From Cysteiniphilum sp. JM-1 (GTDB lineage Bacteria; Pseudomonadota; Gammaproteobacteria; Francisellales; Francisellaceae), in assembly GCF_008711525.1 (NCBI RefSeq), contig NZ_VXKS01000004.1, positions 96,314-160,313 on the forward strand: 64,000 bases of DNA, in the 5' to 3' direction. Within the stretch, counting starts at the first letter, position 1. The number at the start of each line of letters is the position of its first letter. Of this stretch, positions 1 to 9,342 are shown piece by piece. Position numbers and translations under genes: made by a program. The notes under the pieces are model-generated. The model did no database searches. It was not told the DNA's origin and saw nothing but the letters and a program-made list of their open reading frames with translations.

Positions 1-648
1 GCTGACTTTAAAAATGGTTTATCTATCCCCCCAAAACTTACTTGCAAAAACCTTCTCAATATGGCTACAAAATTTAGATGGTGGTCTAAGATGCTTACAA
101 CGTCTCGCAGAAATTTTGGCAATATAGTAGGGCATGTTAATAATCTTGATAATCTATCCTCTTTAAGCAGCTGGGTATCAGACCAATTTGATCTTTCTCT
201 CAATTGGAACGATATAGCATGGATCAAAGATCAATGGCAGGGTCCAATTATTATTAAAGGCATTCTGGATGTTGATGATGCGCACAAAGCAGTTGCCTTT
301 GGCGCTGATGCGATTGTTGTATCTAATCATGGTGGTCGCCAACTTGATGGCGCTCTATCATCTATATCTATGCTCAACACGATTAATCAAGCAGTTGGCA
401 ATAAGCTTGAAATTTTGCTTGATGGGGGCATTCGCTGTGGACAGGATTTATTAACAGCAAAAGCACTGGGCGCTCGCGCTGGAATGATTGGACGCGCTTT
501 TATCTATGGGCTTGGCGCATATGGCGAAGATGGCGTTCGACGTGTTTTAGAAATTCTTTATGATGAGCTAGACAAAACCATGGCATTTTGTGGTCATACA
601 AATATTAATTACATTAATCAAAATATCCTAGCCCAATCAACTTTTTAA
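1..648 (+). CDS. lldD: L-lactate dehydrogenase (FMN), C-terminal part; 5' end outside window
   Basis: The frame is open from base 1, so this is the last 215 residues of a longer protein and the in-frame ATG at 61 is internal. The family (FMN-dependent alpha-hydroxy-acid dehydrogenases, about 380-400 aa) oxidises L-lactate to pyruvate at the inner membrane and feeds electrons to quinone. Visible signatures are IIIKGIL (flavin-contacting Lys), then SNHGGRQLDG carrying the catalytic His and substrate-binding Arg, then LLDGGIR and GRAFIYG for phosphate binding. The N-terminal visible part (RRNFGNIVGH) also matches LldD rather than glycolate oxidase. The C-terminal tail is ordinary. The gene ends 131 bp before dksA and is probably not cotranscribed with it. 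I am confident of the family and fairly confident of lactate as substrate. Confidence 0.88.
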   Translation, partial: ADFKNGLSIPPKLTCKNLLNMATKFRWWSKMLTTSRRNFGNIVGHVNNLDNLSSLSSWVSDQFDLSLNWNDIAWIKDQWQGPIIIKGILDVDDAHKAVAFGADAIVVSNHGGRQLDGALSSISMLNTINQAVGNKLEILLDGGIRCGQDLLTAKALGARAGMIGRAFIYGLGAYGEDGVRRVLEILYDELDKTMAFCGHTNINYINQNILAQSTF

Positions 649-779
649 TCTCATTTTCTTGACTAAACGCCAAAGTTTTACTTTTTTTACTTATATGCAG
701 TAAATTTATTAGTGATCGATTATTTTTTATGATATAAAAACGCCCTAATAAAAAACTAACTCGTTAATGGAGGCACACT

Positions 780-1193
780 ATGCTGACAGAGAAAGAACTA
801 CTGAATATGCCTGAAGATGCATATATGAATGAAGAGCAGTTGGCTTTTTTCAAGGAACTATTACTTCAGCAAAAACAAGAGTTAAGTGAAGCAATTGATG
901 ATGCAAAGAAAAGCTTGGCTGAGTCTGAACGCAACACCGATTTAAATGATGTTGCTACTTCTCAGGAAATGCAACAGCTATACTTACGCACGGTTGATCG
1001 TCAAAGTAAATTACTGCGCAAAGTTAATGAGTCACTAAAGCATATTGAAAATGGTGAATACGGTTATTGTGAGCTAACTGGTGAGCCCATTGGCGTGCAG
1101 CGTTTACTTGCACGCCCAACAGCGACTTTATCGGTACAAGCAAAAGAAATTCAAGAACATCAAGAAAGGACGCAAGGCATTATCAAAGCCTAA
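780..1193 (+). CDS. dksA: RNA polymerase-binding transcription factor DksA, cysteine-poor type
   Basis: DksA inserts a coiled coil into the RNA polymerase secondary channel and works with ppGpp on rRNA and amino-acid promoters. The 137-aa protein has the coiled coil (about 20-95) with the tip motif D54-x-N-D57-x-A59 needed for activity. The C-terminal globular domain normally holds a four-cysteine zinc finger. Here only the first Cys (C97) is kept, and the other three positions read Thr100, Ser118 and Ala121. The GEPIG and ARPTATLS stretch is typical of the zinc-independent DksA known from alphaproteobacteria. The start is supported by a GGAGG eight bases upstream. SpoT lies in the same window, so the ppGpp/DksA pair is plausible. 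The next genes are on the opposite strand. Confidence 0.9.
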   Translation: MLTEKELLNMPEDAYMNEEQLAFFKELLLQQKQELSEAIDDAKKSLAESERNTDLNDVATSQEMQQLYLRTVDRQSKLLRKVNESLKHIENGEYGYCELTGEPIGVQRLLARPTATLSVQAKEIQEHQERTQGIIKA

Positions 1194-1199
1194 TTACGG

Positions 1200-1361
1200 T
1201 TATTTTTTATCAGGATGATCCCCTTTATTAGCTATATGATTTGGATCATCACTGATCTCTTTGTATTTTCCTTTTTCAATTTTATCATCGACATACAGTG
1301 TAAAGCGGTAACCAACATACATTGAAATCGCCAGCATAATTATAATTGTGATATACCACAT
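1200..1361 (-). CDS. cydX: CydX-like small subunit of cytochrome bd oxidase
   Basis: This is a 53-residue reading frame beginning MWYITIIIML, 18 bases after the cydB stop on the same strand, with GAGGAA seven bases before the ATG. It has one hydrophobic helix (about residues 3-20) followed by a charged tail. The MWY start, single helix, size and position directly after cydB are those of CydX/YbgT, the small membrane subunit that stabilises the cytochrome bd haem site. The tail after residue 25 is longer and more charged than in the E. coli protein (37 aa). I infer the identity mainly from position and the N-terminus. It could instead be another small cyd-linked membrane protein. Confidence 0.72.
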   Translation of the reverse strand: MWYITIIIMLAISMYVGYRFTLYVDDKIEKGKYKEISDDPNHIANKGDHPDKK

Positions 1362-1379
1362 AATGGTTCCTCTATTAAC

Positions 1380-2555
1380 TTAGTAGAATGTATGATTGTT
1401 TTGCTCTAGGTCGCTTTTATCAAGCTTAGACTTACCGCGCCATGCAGCACTAAACCCCCAAAACTTATAAACAACAATCAATACCATAAAGGCAAACGTA
1501 ATATACAGCATGCCCATTAAACTATATTCAGATGCTGATACATTCCAAATCGTTAAACTTTGGCTACCAAAACCGCCTGCGCCTACCCAGTTAGAAGGGA
1601 CAACAAATGGAAACAAAGCAAATGCTGCAGAGCATAGAATTGCAGTAATAGCCAAAGCCGAGCACCAATAAGCGATAGTTTCATTTTTCTCTTTGGTAAT
1701 GGCAGCGAGTAACAACATCACATAACATAAAACAGGGGCTAACCACATCCACGGATGAAGAGCGTAGTTATGTAGCCATCCACCCGTAACCACATCGACC
1801 TGTGTGTTAAACGCAAGACTTGCTGGCGTGTCCGTGATAATCATCCCAGGGATAACATATGCCAACATAATCAAGCCAATGGTAACAAGTAGTAAATTAA
1901 TGAGGATAAACAGATTAGATAGACGGCGAAAACGCAAGCCTAACTCACCTGCCAAGCGACGATTTAAATGTAAGCAAGCATGCATCAACACCATGCTTAA
2001 TGCTAATAGCGCACACAAAATGGCAAAAGGTGATAACACACTAGCAAATGCATTGCCGGCATATACCGATCTTAATAAAAAGTCATCATGATAAAACGGT
2101 AAACCATGAAATAGCGCGCCAAGCACTAGACCAAAGATAAGCACCGGAATAAAGCTACTGATAAAAAGTCCCCAATCCCAGAATTTACGCCAACCATCGC
2201 CATCGAGTTTACTGCGATAATCAAACCCAGGTGGACGCAGGAAAAAGGTAAATAGCACTAACAATAATGCCGGATATAATCCTGAGAAAATCGTGCCATA
2301 AACGGCTGGCCAGATACCAAATAAAGCACCACCACCAATAACAATCCACGTTTGATTGCCATCCCACGTAGGGGCGATAGTATTTAACGCCAAACGTCTC
2401 TCAACATCATTTTCTTTAAAGCCTTTATGCTTAGACATAAAGGGCATCATAATCGTCACTCCAAAGTCGCAACCTGCGGTTGTCGCATAAAGGATAAGAA
2501 CCAGAAGAATAATTGCCCACCAGATAATTTGTAAGGTCATATAATCAAATAACAT
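1380..2555 (-). CDS. cydB: Cytochrome bd ubiquinol oxidase subunit II
   Basis: CydB is the haem-free partner of CydA in the cytochrome bd quinol oxidase, an inner-membrane enzyme that reduces oxygen to water at low oxygen tension. The 391-aa protein is close to the usual 379. It shows the N-terminal YATTAGCDFGVTI region, the NTIAPTWDGNQTWI stretch and multiple hydrophobic helices typical of the family, including the PPGFDYR loop. The start ATG overlaps the stop of cydA by one base, so the two are translationally coupled. cydX follows 18 bases downstream. Together with the promoter upstream of cydA this is a cydABX operon. The 10-20 C-terminal residues are hydrophilic and not conserved. Confidence 0.95.
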   Translation of the reverse strand: MLFDYMTLQIIWWAIILLVLILYATTAGCDFGVTIMMPFMSKHKGFKENDVERRLALNTIAPTWDGNQTWIVIGGGALFGIWPAVYGTIFSGLYPALLLVLFTFFLRPPGFDYRSKLDGDGWRKFWDWGLFISSFIPVLIFGLVLGALFHGLPFYHDDFLLRSVYAGNAFASVLSPFAILCALLALSMVLMHACLHLNRRLAGELGLRFRRLSNLFILINLLLVTIGLIMLAYVIPGMIITDTPASLAFNTQVDVVTGGWLHNYALHPWMWLAPVLCYVMLLLAAITKEKNETIAYWCSALAITAILCSAAFALFPFVVPSNWVGAGGFGSQSLTIWNVSASEYSLMGMLYITFAFMVLIVVYKFWGFSAAWRGKSKLDKSDLEQNNHTFY

Positions 2556-4132
2556 TATTGATGCTCCTTATAATCATAATTACCATTACCTAAAGACCGT
2601 GGTCCCTTGCGAGCAACCTTGAGCATAACAATTAATTCCACAACAAATAGTCCAACATATAGCAATGCAAAAAAAGCAAGGCTCACCACAATATTCCACG
2701 ACGCCAAGGTCGATGCGCCCATACTTGTTGGCAATATACCGTGTACCACCCATGGTTGACGCCCCATTTCAGCGATAATCCAACCTGCTTCAGCCGCAAT
2801 ATACGGTAATGGAATGGCAAAAACTGCCAACCATAAAAACCAACGATATTTAAGTAATGTGCGACGCAATACATGAACAGCGCCAAAAACCATAACAAAA
2901 AACACCATTGCCCAACAAGCTAGCATCACTCTGAAGCTCCAATACACTGGCCAAACCTCTGGAATAGTATCCTTGACAGCCTTAGCAACTTCTGCCGCAC
3001 TTGCATTATGTGGGTCTTTGGCATGCGCCTGCAATATAAAGGCATAACCAATATTGTCACGATACTTTTTTGTCTCTGGATTTTTCGGGTCAAAGATATC
3101 AAAATCATGCGCAGTTCCTTGACCTGATCTAATTTTTTCCAGAGCTTTTAACGCTACCAATCCATCGTAAATACGATCTTTATTTTCACGCATAATAGGC
3201 TTAAGCCCTTCAACTGTTGCAGATAAGCTGTGTCCTGCAATTAAGCTCAACATCCATGGAATTTGAATCTCAAAATAATTTTTCTCATGCTCCTGTGATG
3301 GAAAAGACACAGCAGACCAGGCAGCAGGTGCCTTTTGTGTCTCCCACTGCCCTTCAATTGCTGCCATTTTAGCGGGTTCATATTTATCAACGGCAAGACC
3401 ATTAGCGTCCCCCAAAAAGAAAATAAAAATTGAGGAACATAAACCAAAGCCAAGACCTACCGCAAGCGAACGCATTGCAAATCCAGTATTTCTCTTGCGC
3501 AACAAATACCATGCGCTAATACCAACAACAAATGCAGCCGATATCAAATATCCAGCGAAAGCAACATGACCAATGCGAATTTGTGCCAACTCCTGCATAT
3601 AGATTTGCACAAAGCTCGTTAACTGCATCTGCATTGTCTCAGGATTTAAAAACGTCGCTACCGGATGCTGCATCCAACTATTGGCTACTAGGATATTAAC
3701 AATTGATAAATTTGTACCCAATGCCAAGAAAAAAGTAATCAATAAATGCGTTTTTTTACCCACTTTATTCCATGTAAAGAAAAACAAACCAAAAAGTGTG
3801 GCTTCCGTCATAAATGCCGTCAGTCCTTCAATGGCTAATATTGTGCCAAAACTTTCACCAACAAAGCGAGAGAAATACGCCCAGTTTAAGCCAAACTCAA
3901 ACTCCATGGTAATCCCTGTGACAACGCCCATCGCAAAGTTAATTGCAAAAAGCTTGCCCCAAAATTTGGTCATATCTTTGTATACTTGTTTACCTGTTTT
4001 GACATAGGCCGCCTCCATAATAAATAGTATCCACGACAAACCAAGTGTTAATGGTACAAAGACAAAATGGAATAGAGCTGTAAATGCAAACTGACCGCGC
4101 GATAAATCGACAAATAATTGTGTCATATCCAT
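2555..4132 (-). CDS. cydA: Cytochrome bd ubiquinol oxidase subunit I
   Basis: CydA carries haems b558, b595 and d and the quinol site. From the ATG at 4132 the protein is 525 aa (E. coli 522). Haem ligands are visible: His22 in ALFHFVFVP, a His in IRIGHVAFAGY and a Met in FRVMLAC. The GRQPW motif is present near the C-terminus. The quinol loop has the conserved AAIEGQWETQ entry. Between about 250 and 380 it is long, which suggests the long-Q-loop type. An open frame extends 20 codons further upstream, but family length and a GGAG nine bases before 4132 favour this start. Another in-frame ATG lies two codons later. The expected use is respiration at low oxygen. Confidence 0.95.
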   Translation of the reverse strand: MDMTQLFVDLSRGQFAFTALFHFVFVPLTLGLSWILFIMEAAYVKTGKQVYKDMTKFWGKLFAINFAMGVVTGITMEFEFGLNWAYFSRFVGESFGTILAIEGLTAFMTEATLFGLFFFTWNKVGKKTHLLITFFLALGTNLSIVNILVANSWMQHPVATFLNPETMQMQLTSFVQIYMQELAQIRIGHVAFAGYLISAAFVVGISAWYLLRKRNTGFAMRSLAVGLGFGLCSSIFIFFLGDANGLAVDKYEPAKMAAIEGQWETQKAPAAWSAVSFPSQEHEKNYFEIQIPWMLSLIAGHSLSATVEGLKPIMRENKDRIYDGLVALKALEKIRSGQGTAHDFDIFDPKNPETKKYRDNIGYAFILQAHAKDPHNASAAEVAKAVKDTIPEVWPVYWSFRVMLACWAMVFFVMVFGAVHVLRRTLLKYRWFLWLAVFAIPLPYIAAEAGWIIAEMGRQPWVVHGILPTSMGASTLASWNIVVSLAFFALLYVGLFVVELIVMLKVARKGPRSLGNGNYDYKEHQ

Positions 4133-4173
4133 GCGTGCACACTCCCAATGTGTTAATAAAATTTTATTGCTCG

Positions 4174-4201
4174 ATTGTAGAGATTTACCCACCTATTGCA
4201 A
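4174..4201 (-). promoter_or_regulatory. Candidate sigma70 promoter of cydABX
   Basis: On the minus strand, TTGCAA (4201-4196) and TACAAT (4179-4174) are separated by 16 bases, a good match to the -35/-10 consensus. It lies 41 bases upstream of the chosen cydA start. This position excludes the longer cydA reading frame from the transcript start and supports the 4132 start. I found no convincing ArcA or FNR box nearby. Confidence 0.5.
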
Positions 4202-4303
4202 GTTTAACAGCAGTTTAATTTCTTATGCATTAAATAAAATGAATTTATTGCCATCCATAACAAGCTAAGTTTATATCCTATTAATTCTAGTGAAATTTTC
4301 AGA

Positions 4304-5716
4304 TTACAAGCTGTAGTACATCTGAAACTCAACTGGATGCGGCGTCATATTAAGCTTCTGCACTTCTTCCATTTTCAAATCGATATAGGCATTAATCATA
4401 TCATCTGAGAACACGCCACCTGCGGTTAAGAACTCACGATCCTCATCCAAAGCAGCAAGTGCCTCTTCTAGCGAGCCTGCCACTGTTGGGATATCAACAA
4501 GTTCTTCAGGTGGTAAGTCATATAGGTTTTTATCCATTGCTTCACCCGGATGGATTTTATTTTTAATGCCATCGATCCCAGCCATGACCATGGCTGAGAA
4601 CATTAAATAAGGGTTAGCTGTTGGATCACCAAAGCGCACCTCGATGCGACGTGCTTTTTCACTATTAACAAAAGGAATACGTATAGATGCTGAGCGGTTG
4701 CGTGCTGAATATGCCAAAAGCACTGGCGCTTCAAACCCTGGGACTAAGCGCTTATAGCTATTGGTTGATGGGTTGGCAAATGCATTTAACGCCTTAGCAT
4801 GTTTGATAATGCCGCCGATATAGTAAAGCGCTTCTTCTGAAAGCCCAGCATAACCATTGCCTGCAAATAAGTTTTTGCCACCCTTTGAAAGTGATTGGTG
4901 TACATGCATACCTGAGCCATTATCCCCCGGAATCGGTTTTGGCATAAAAGTCGCACTTTTACCAAAGCCGTTAGCCACATTGTGCACTACATATTTAAAG
5001 ACTTGTGTTTGATCGGCTTTATCCACCAAGGTAGAGAACTTAGTGCCAATTTCACACTGACCTGCCGTTGCTACTTCATGATGATGCACTTCGACTTCTT
5101 GCCCTAATTCTTCCAAAATAGAGCACATCTCTGAGCGAATATCTTGCAATGAATCCACTGGTGGCACAGGGAAATAACCACCTTTAACACCAGGTTTATG
5201 CCCGTTATTGCGACCGCCATGGAGATCATTAGTGCTCCACGCTGATTCATTACTTCTGATTTTATACTCAGAACCTTCCATATCTGACTTATACGTCACA
5301 TCGTCAAAGATAAAAAACTCAGGCTCTGGACCAAAGAATGCCGTATCAGCAATACCCGTTGATTTGATATAAGTTTCACAACGCTTTGCGATTGAACGCG
5401 GATCACGATCATATGCCTGCATCGTTGCCGGCTCCAAAATATCACAACGGATAATCAATGTCGGCGCTTCAAAAAACGGATCAATCAACATACTTGATGC
5501 ATCTGGCATCAAAATCATATCTGATTCATTAATTCCCTTCCAACCCTCAATAGAAGAACCATCAAACATTTTGCCATCTGTGAAGAAATCTTCATCAACA
5601 GCGCGCACAGGAATGGTTACATGTTGCTCTTTGCCTTTTGTATCGGTAAATCGAAGATCGACAAATTCGATTCCATATTCACTAACCATGGCTTGATAAT
5701 GTGTAAAGTCAGACAT
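4304..5716 (-). CDS. glnA: Type I glutamine synthetase
   Basis: The enzyme makes glutamine from glutamate, ammonia and ATP in the cytosol and is the main entry point of ammonia. From the ATG at 5716 it is 470 aa (E. coli 469), preceded by AAGGAG at ten bases. The open frame runs 23 codons further upstream, but those residues are not family-like. [10 protein letters not shown], the HVHQS region ([10 protein letters not shown]), the NRSASIRIP stretch and the C-terminal [11 protein letters not shown] are all present. The NLYDLPPEE motif contains the Tyr that is adenylylated in the GS-I-beta class, so control by GlnE/PII is expected, and glnD lies at 38.5 kb. A minus-strand extended -10 (TGATAGAAT, 5771-5763) may start the transcript. 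No clear sigma54 site was seen. Confidence 0.97.
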   Translation of the reverse strand: MSDFTHYQAMVSEYGIEFVDLRFTDTKGKEQHVTIPVRAVDEDFFTDGKMFDGSSIEGWKGINESDMILMPDASSMLIDPFFEAPTLIIRCDILEPATMQAYDRDPRSIAKRCETYIKSTGIADTAFFGPEPEFFIFDDVTYKSDMEGSEYKIRSNESAWSTNDLHGGRNNGHKPGVKGGYFPVPPVDSLQDIRSEMCSILEELGQEVEVHHHEVATAGQCEIGTKFSTLVDKADQTQVFKYVVHNVANGFGKSATFMPKPIPGDNGSGMHVHQSLSKGGKNLFAGNGYAGLSEEALYYIGGIIKHAKALNAFANPSTNSYKRLVPGFEAPVLLAYSARNRSASIRIPFVNSEKARRIEVRFGDPTANPYLMFSAMVMAGIDGIKNKIHPGEAMDKNLYDLPPEELVDIPTVAGSLEEALAALDEDREFLTAGGVFSDDMINAYIDLKMEEVQKLNMTPHPVEFQMYYSL

Positions 5717-5860
5717 ACTAATAACGCTCCTTGAGATTTGGTTGATAGTTTTACCGCGATCTATTCTATCAGAGTTTTTTTGCAAAATTTAGCAAGATTT
5801 TCAAGGAAAAGTTACCTGCTTTACGGTATGCTAAACAGCAGGATAGTACTAGGTTTGGAA

Positions 5861-6349
5861 ATGATCGTGATAGATCAAGAAGGTTTCAGAGCAAATGTGG
5901 CGATCATTATTATGAATGATCAAAACAAAGTGTTCTGGGGTCGTCGCGTCAACCAAAGTTCATGGCAGTTTCCACAAGGTGGTTTAAATTCCGGAGAAAC
6001 GCCGATTGAAGCAATGTATCGAGAGCTCAAAGAAGAAGTAGGGCTTATGCCTTATGATGTTGAGGTGATTGCTGCAACAAGAACGTGGTTAAGATATCGA
6101 CTTCCCAGGTCGCTAATTAGAAGAAATTGCCCATTGTGCATTGGTCAAAAACAAAAATGGTTTTTGTTGCGTTTAAAATCTGCCGATAGCGCAATTAATC
6201 TCAACGCTAATAAAAAGCCCGAGTTTGATGAATGGCGTTGGGTAAATTACTGGTACCCCGCAGGAAAAGTCGTTGCCTTTAAGCGCCATGTTTATCAAAA
6301 AGCACTTGAGCATTTTTTCCCTGTGCTTAAAGACTGGTCACGCGAGTAA
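5861..6349 (+). CDS. rppH: RNA pyrophosphohydrolase RppH (Nudix)
   Basis: RppH removes pyrophosphate from mRNA 5' ends and so starts RNase E-dependent decay. From the ATG at 5861 the product is 162 aa. An in-frame extension back to 5738 is not family-like and would overlap the glnA leader. The full Nudix box is present (GGLNSGE, then REL-EEVGL with the expected spacing), as is the SWQFPQGG motif before it. The RppH-specific [11 protein letters not shown] and [15 protein letters not shown] segments are also present. The stretch [11 protein letters not shown] is one residue shorter than in E. coli. ptsP starts five bases after the stop, a neighbourhood conserved in many gammaproteobacteria (nudH-ptsP). 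glnA is divergent. Confidence 0.93.
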   Translation: MIVIDQEGFRANVAIIIMNDQNKVFWGRRVNQSSWQFPQGGLNSGETPIEAMYRELKEEVGLMPYDVEVIAATRTWLRYRLPRSLIRRNCPLCIGQKQKWFLLRLKSADSAINLNANKKPEFDEWRWVNYWYPAGKVVAFKRHVYQKALEHFFPVLKDWSRE

Positions 6350-6354
6350 ATATC

Positions 6355-8613
6355 ATGTTATGGCAGCCTTTAGTCAAAATCATTGAGCTTAAGCATGAGC
6401 TTGATGTCGTCTTATCAATGTTTGCTAAAGAAGCATGCAAAGTGCTTAGTGTCGATGCGTGCAGTGTTTTTATTTTGGATGAAACAGAGCACACCTACAC
6501 ACTAAGCGCGTCAACGCTAGTGCCAACACTGCGATCTGGGATGATCTACATCAGCGCCAAAGATGATCTTTTGGGCAAGGTTGCTTTACGTGAAGAAGCA
6601 CTCATTATTACCGATATGTCTAAAGCTTCAAGCTATAGTGTGCTACAAACGCTTTCACGCAATCGCCTACAATCTTTATTAGCAGCGCCCGTTGTGCACA
6701 AGGGTGAAGTGATCGCTATTATTGCGCTACAACTTAATGATAAAGACAAAATTACTGAAAGCTTGCAAACCGATGTTGCGACGCTATGCGCTAACTTGTC
6801 ACTACCATTAAATCGCGCCATTCATATTGAAGATGTTTCTGAGCAAATTGAAGATAAACCAAAAAGTCCGATGTACTTTGATGGTGTAAGCGCCAATGAT
6901 GGGGTACAAAAAGGCATTGCGGTTGCGCGTTATAATATTACTGATATTGAAGAGATTCCTGACAAACCTACGCAATCAGAGGATGAAGAGCGTTTATTTA
7001 TTAGTGCGGTAAAGGATGTCAAAGAGTCATTGGAGGAAATGCTAGAGCGCGTCACCCTCCTTGCGGGCAGTGAAGAAGCACAATTATTTGAAGCCTATTT
7101 GCAAATGATCGATAGCAGTCGTTTTTATGACGCAATTATTGGCTATATCCGTCAGGGCATATGGCTACAAAGCGCGATCAAACGTGTTGTTATCGAGCAA
7201 GCCACACTTTTTGAGCAAATGGATGAGCCTTACTTTGTCGAACGCGCTAGTGATATTCGTGATTTAGGCAAACGCATCTTATTGGCACTTGAGAATAAAA
7301 TATTAAAGAAAAGTCACTACGCTGTTGATACTGTTCTTGTTGCGAGCGAAGTCACCGCATCGATGATTGCCGAAGTGCCTAAAGGGCGCTTAAAAGCAAT
7401 TATCTCAGAACACGGCTCCTCTTACTCTCATGCAGCTATTTTAGCTAAAGCCTTGTCTGTGCCTTTTGTTACAAGCATCAAAGCATTACCAATTAGCTTC
7501 ATTGATGGTAAAGAGGTTATTGTTGATGCTTATGTTGGGCGCATATATATCCAACCTGCTAAGGGACTTAAATCAGCATATGAGCGCTTAATCAAGCATG
7601 AGAGTCAAAAAGCCGTTGAATTGCAAGCACTTAAAGACTTGCCAAGTACAACAATTGATGGGCATGAAGTAACACTTAAAGCAAATGTCGGTTTAATTGC
7701 TGATTTGGATCGCGCTTTAAGTCAAGGAGCAGCAGGCATTGGTTTATATCGCTCTGAAATTCCTTTTATGATTCGCGAGCGCTTTCCCAGTGAGGATGAG
7801 CAACGTATTATCTATCAGCAAATTTTATCAACCTTCCCTGATAAACCTGCTGTTTTACGCACCTTAGATGTTGGTGCGGATAAAACACTACCCTACTTCT
7901 ACGAAGAAGAGCAGAATCCGGCACTTGGCTGGCGTGGCATTCGCATGCTACTGGATCAGTCCAACCTTTTTTTAATGCAAATAAGGGCAATGCTAAAAGC
8001 AAGTTTGCATCATAACAATCTGCATATTTTGCTGCCAATGATTACGACCATTGAGGAGATTAAAGAGGCCAAACAGCTTATTCGTCAAGCCTATAAAGAA
8101 GTCGTCGAAGAAGGCTTTGATATCGACAAGCCACGCATTGGCATCATGATTGAGGTTCCATCTGCCGTTGTGCTTGCCGAGCGTTTAATCGCTCTTATTG
8201 ACTTCGTATCCATTGGCTCAAATGACTTAGCACAATACATTTTAGCTGTTGATCGCACCAATGAAAAAGTTGCTAATCTATACAATCAACTGCATCCGGC
8301 GATGATTCGCACACTTTACCACTTGGTCAAAGTAGCCAAAAAATACAACAAAGAAATCTCATTATGTGGTGAGCTTGGCGGCAACCCAATTGCCACCGCA
8401 CTTCTTGTCGGCATGGGATTTGACAGCTTAAGCATGAACGCCTCAGCGCTTCTTAAAGTTAAGCAGGTATTACGATCTGTTACTAAGAAACAATGCCGCA
8501 ATGTGTTAAAACAAGTGCTAAAACTCGCCACCACTGATGAGGTGCACACTTATTTAGAAAACTTCCTTGTTGAAAATGATTTAGGTGGTTTGATTCGCGC
8601 TGGGATTAATTAA
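6355..8613 (+). CDS. ptsP: Phosphoenolpyruvate-protein phosphotransferase EI-Ntr
   Basis: PtsP transfers phosphate from phosphoenolpyruvate to the NPr/EIIA-Ntr relay, which senses nitrogen status and regulates rather than transports. The 752-aa protein has an N-terminal GAF domain (about 1-160). The PEP-utiliser N-terminal domain follows, then the swivelling domain with the phosphorylated His at residue 359 in SYSHAAIL. The TIM-barrel domain (about 440-730) carries GIGLYRSEIPFM, the GIRMLL stretch and the active-site Cys in CGELGG. Length and GAF domain distinguish it from sugar-PTS EI. It is probably cotranscribed with rppH (5-base gap). ptsN and ptsO are not in the window. It converges on the next gene with a 5-base gap and no hairpin terminator. 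Confidence 0.93.
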   Translation: MLWQPLVKIIELKHELDVVLSMFAKEACKVLSVDACSVFILDETEHTYTLSASTLVPTLRSGMIYISAKDDLLGKVALREEALIITDMSKASSYSVLQTLSRNRLQSLLAAPVVHKGEVIAIIALQLNDKDKITESLQTDVATLCANLSLPLNRAIHIEDVSEQIEDKPKSPMYFDGVSANDGVQKGIAVARYNITDIEEIPDKPTQSEDEERLFISAVKDVKESLEEMLERVTLLAGSEEAQLFEAYLQMIDSSRFYDAIIGYIRQGIWLQSAIKRVVIEQATLFEQMDEPYFVERASDIRDLGKRILLALENKILKKSHYAVDTVLVASEVTASMIAEVPKGRLKAIISEHGSSYSHAAILAKALSVPFVTSIKALPISFIDGKEVIVDAYVGRIYIQPAKGLKSAYERLIKHESQKAVELQALKDLPSTTIDGHEVTLKANVGLIADLDRALSQGAAGIGLYRSEIPFMIRERFPSEDEQRIIYQQILSTFPDKPAVLRTLDVGADKTLPYFYEEEQNPALGWRGIRMLLDQSNLFLMQIRAMLKASLHHNNLHILLPMITTIEEIKEAKQLIRQAYKEVVEEGFDIDKPRIGIMIEVPSAVVLAERLIALIDFVSIGSNDLAQYILAVDRTNEKVANLYNQLHPAMIRTLYHLVKVAKKYNKEISLCGELGGNPIATALLVGMGFDSLSMNASALLKVKQVLRSVTKKQCRNVLKQVLKLATTDEVHTYLENFLVENDLGGLIRAGIN

Positions 8614-8618
8614 CACCC

Positions 8619-9143
8619 TTAGAAATAATGCACAAACCCAATATCAAATAAATTCATTGTTCCACCGGTTTTTGCCGGAATAATATTGCGATAGTTTGCG
8701 GTTAAAGCAAAATTTTGACTTAACGTATAAGCCACGCCAACACCAATATTTGATGCAAATTCAGTATGCGCCATACTAAGCTTACCTACGCCAAAAAGTA
8801 CATAAGGGGTAAAAAGCGTTTGTGTTGGTAGTGAAAACACTACATCAGCCCGTGTATAGGTACTAAATTTTGTACTTTGCGCAGTGTCTTCACTCCGCGC
8901 GGCAAATAGAATACCACCCGCCTTAATCGAAAAATAAGGACTAAAGCTATAGCCAAAGCTAAGCGTTAATTCTGGTGATGTTTTATACCCCGTACCACTA
9001 TTTGTTAATACACCAACGGCGGGTGCCAAAAAGAAACCGCTACGCGTTGCTTTCCCATCTTCTGCTGACTGACTATTTGCATAGCTATAACTTGTAACCG
9101 CTAATACACCAGCGAAAATATAGGCAAAACTCTTTGTGTTCAT
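8619..9143 (-). CDS. Small outer-membrane beta-barrel protein (hypothetical)
   Basis: This 174-aa protein begins with a signal peptide (MNTKSFAYIFAGVLAVTSYSYA). It then shows alternating-residue strands typical of an 8-stranded porin-like barrel: FSYSPYFSIKAGGI, ADVVFSLP, PYVLFGVGKLS, GVAYTLSQNFALTANYR. It ends in Phe (FVHYF), the usual BAM recognition residue. The ATG at 9143 with AGGATGG upstream is chosen over an earlier in-frame start at 9185, because the signal peptide begins there. I do not recognise a specific family beyond OmpW/OprF-like small barrels. The role is unknown, possibly adhesion or membrane stability. It has its own transcription unit with about 200 bp of upstream AT-rich sequence. 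Confidence 0.75.
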   Translation of the reverse strand: MNTKSFAYIFAGVLAVTSYSYANSQSAEDGKATRSGFFLAPAVGVLTNSGTGYKTSPELTLSFGYSFSPYFSIKAGGILFAARSEDTAQSTKFSTYTRADVVFSLPTQTLFTPYVLFGVGKLSMAHTEFASNIGVGVAYTLSQNFALTANYRNIIPAKTGGTMNLFDIGFVHYF

Positions 9144-9342
9144 AACAATCCATCCTTGTATATTAATTTGAAAAACAGGCGCCATTGTGCATATAAAAAT
9201 CCATTAAATCAAGCATGAATTGATCACTTGTTCTATATCATTGATCATTAGCGCCTTTTAACTCTTATTAAATCATAAGCGCCTATACACAATACATCGG
9301 CTAAAGTATAATTCCGGCACATTCATCCAAAATGCTCCTAGC

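Noticed and set aside
61..120. Start of the lactate dehydrogenase at the ATG at 61
   Set aside because: The frame is open from base 1 and the residues before 61 match the family, so the true start lies outside the window.
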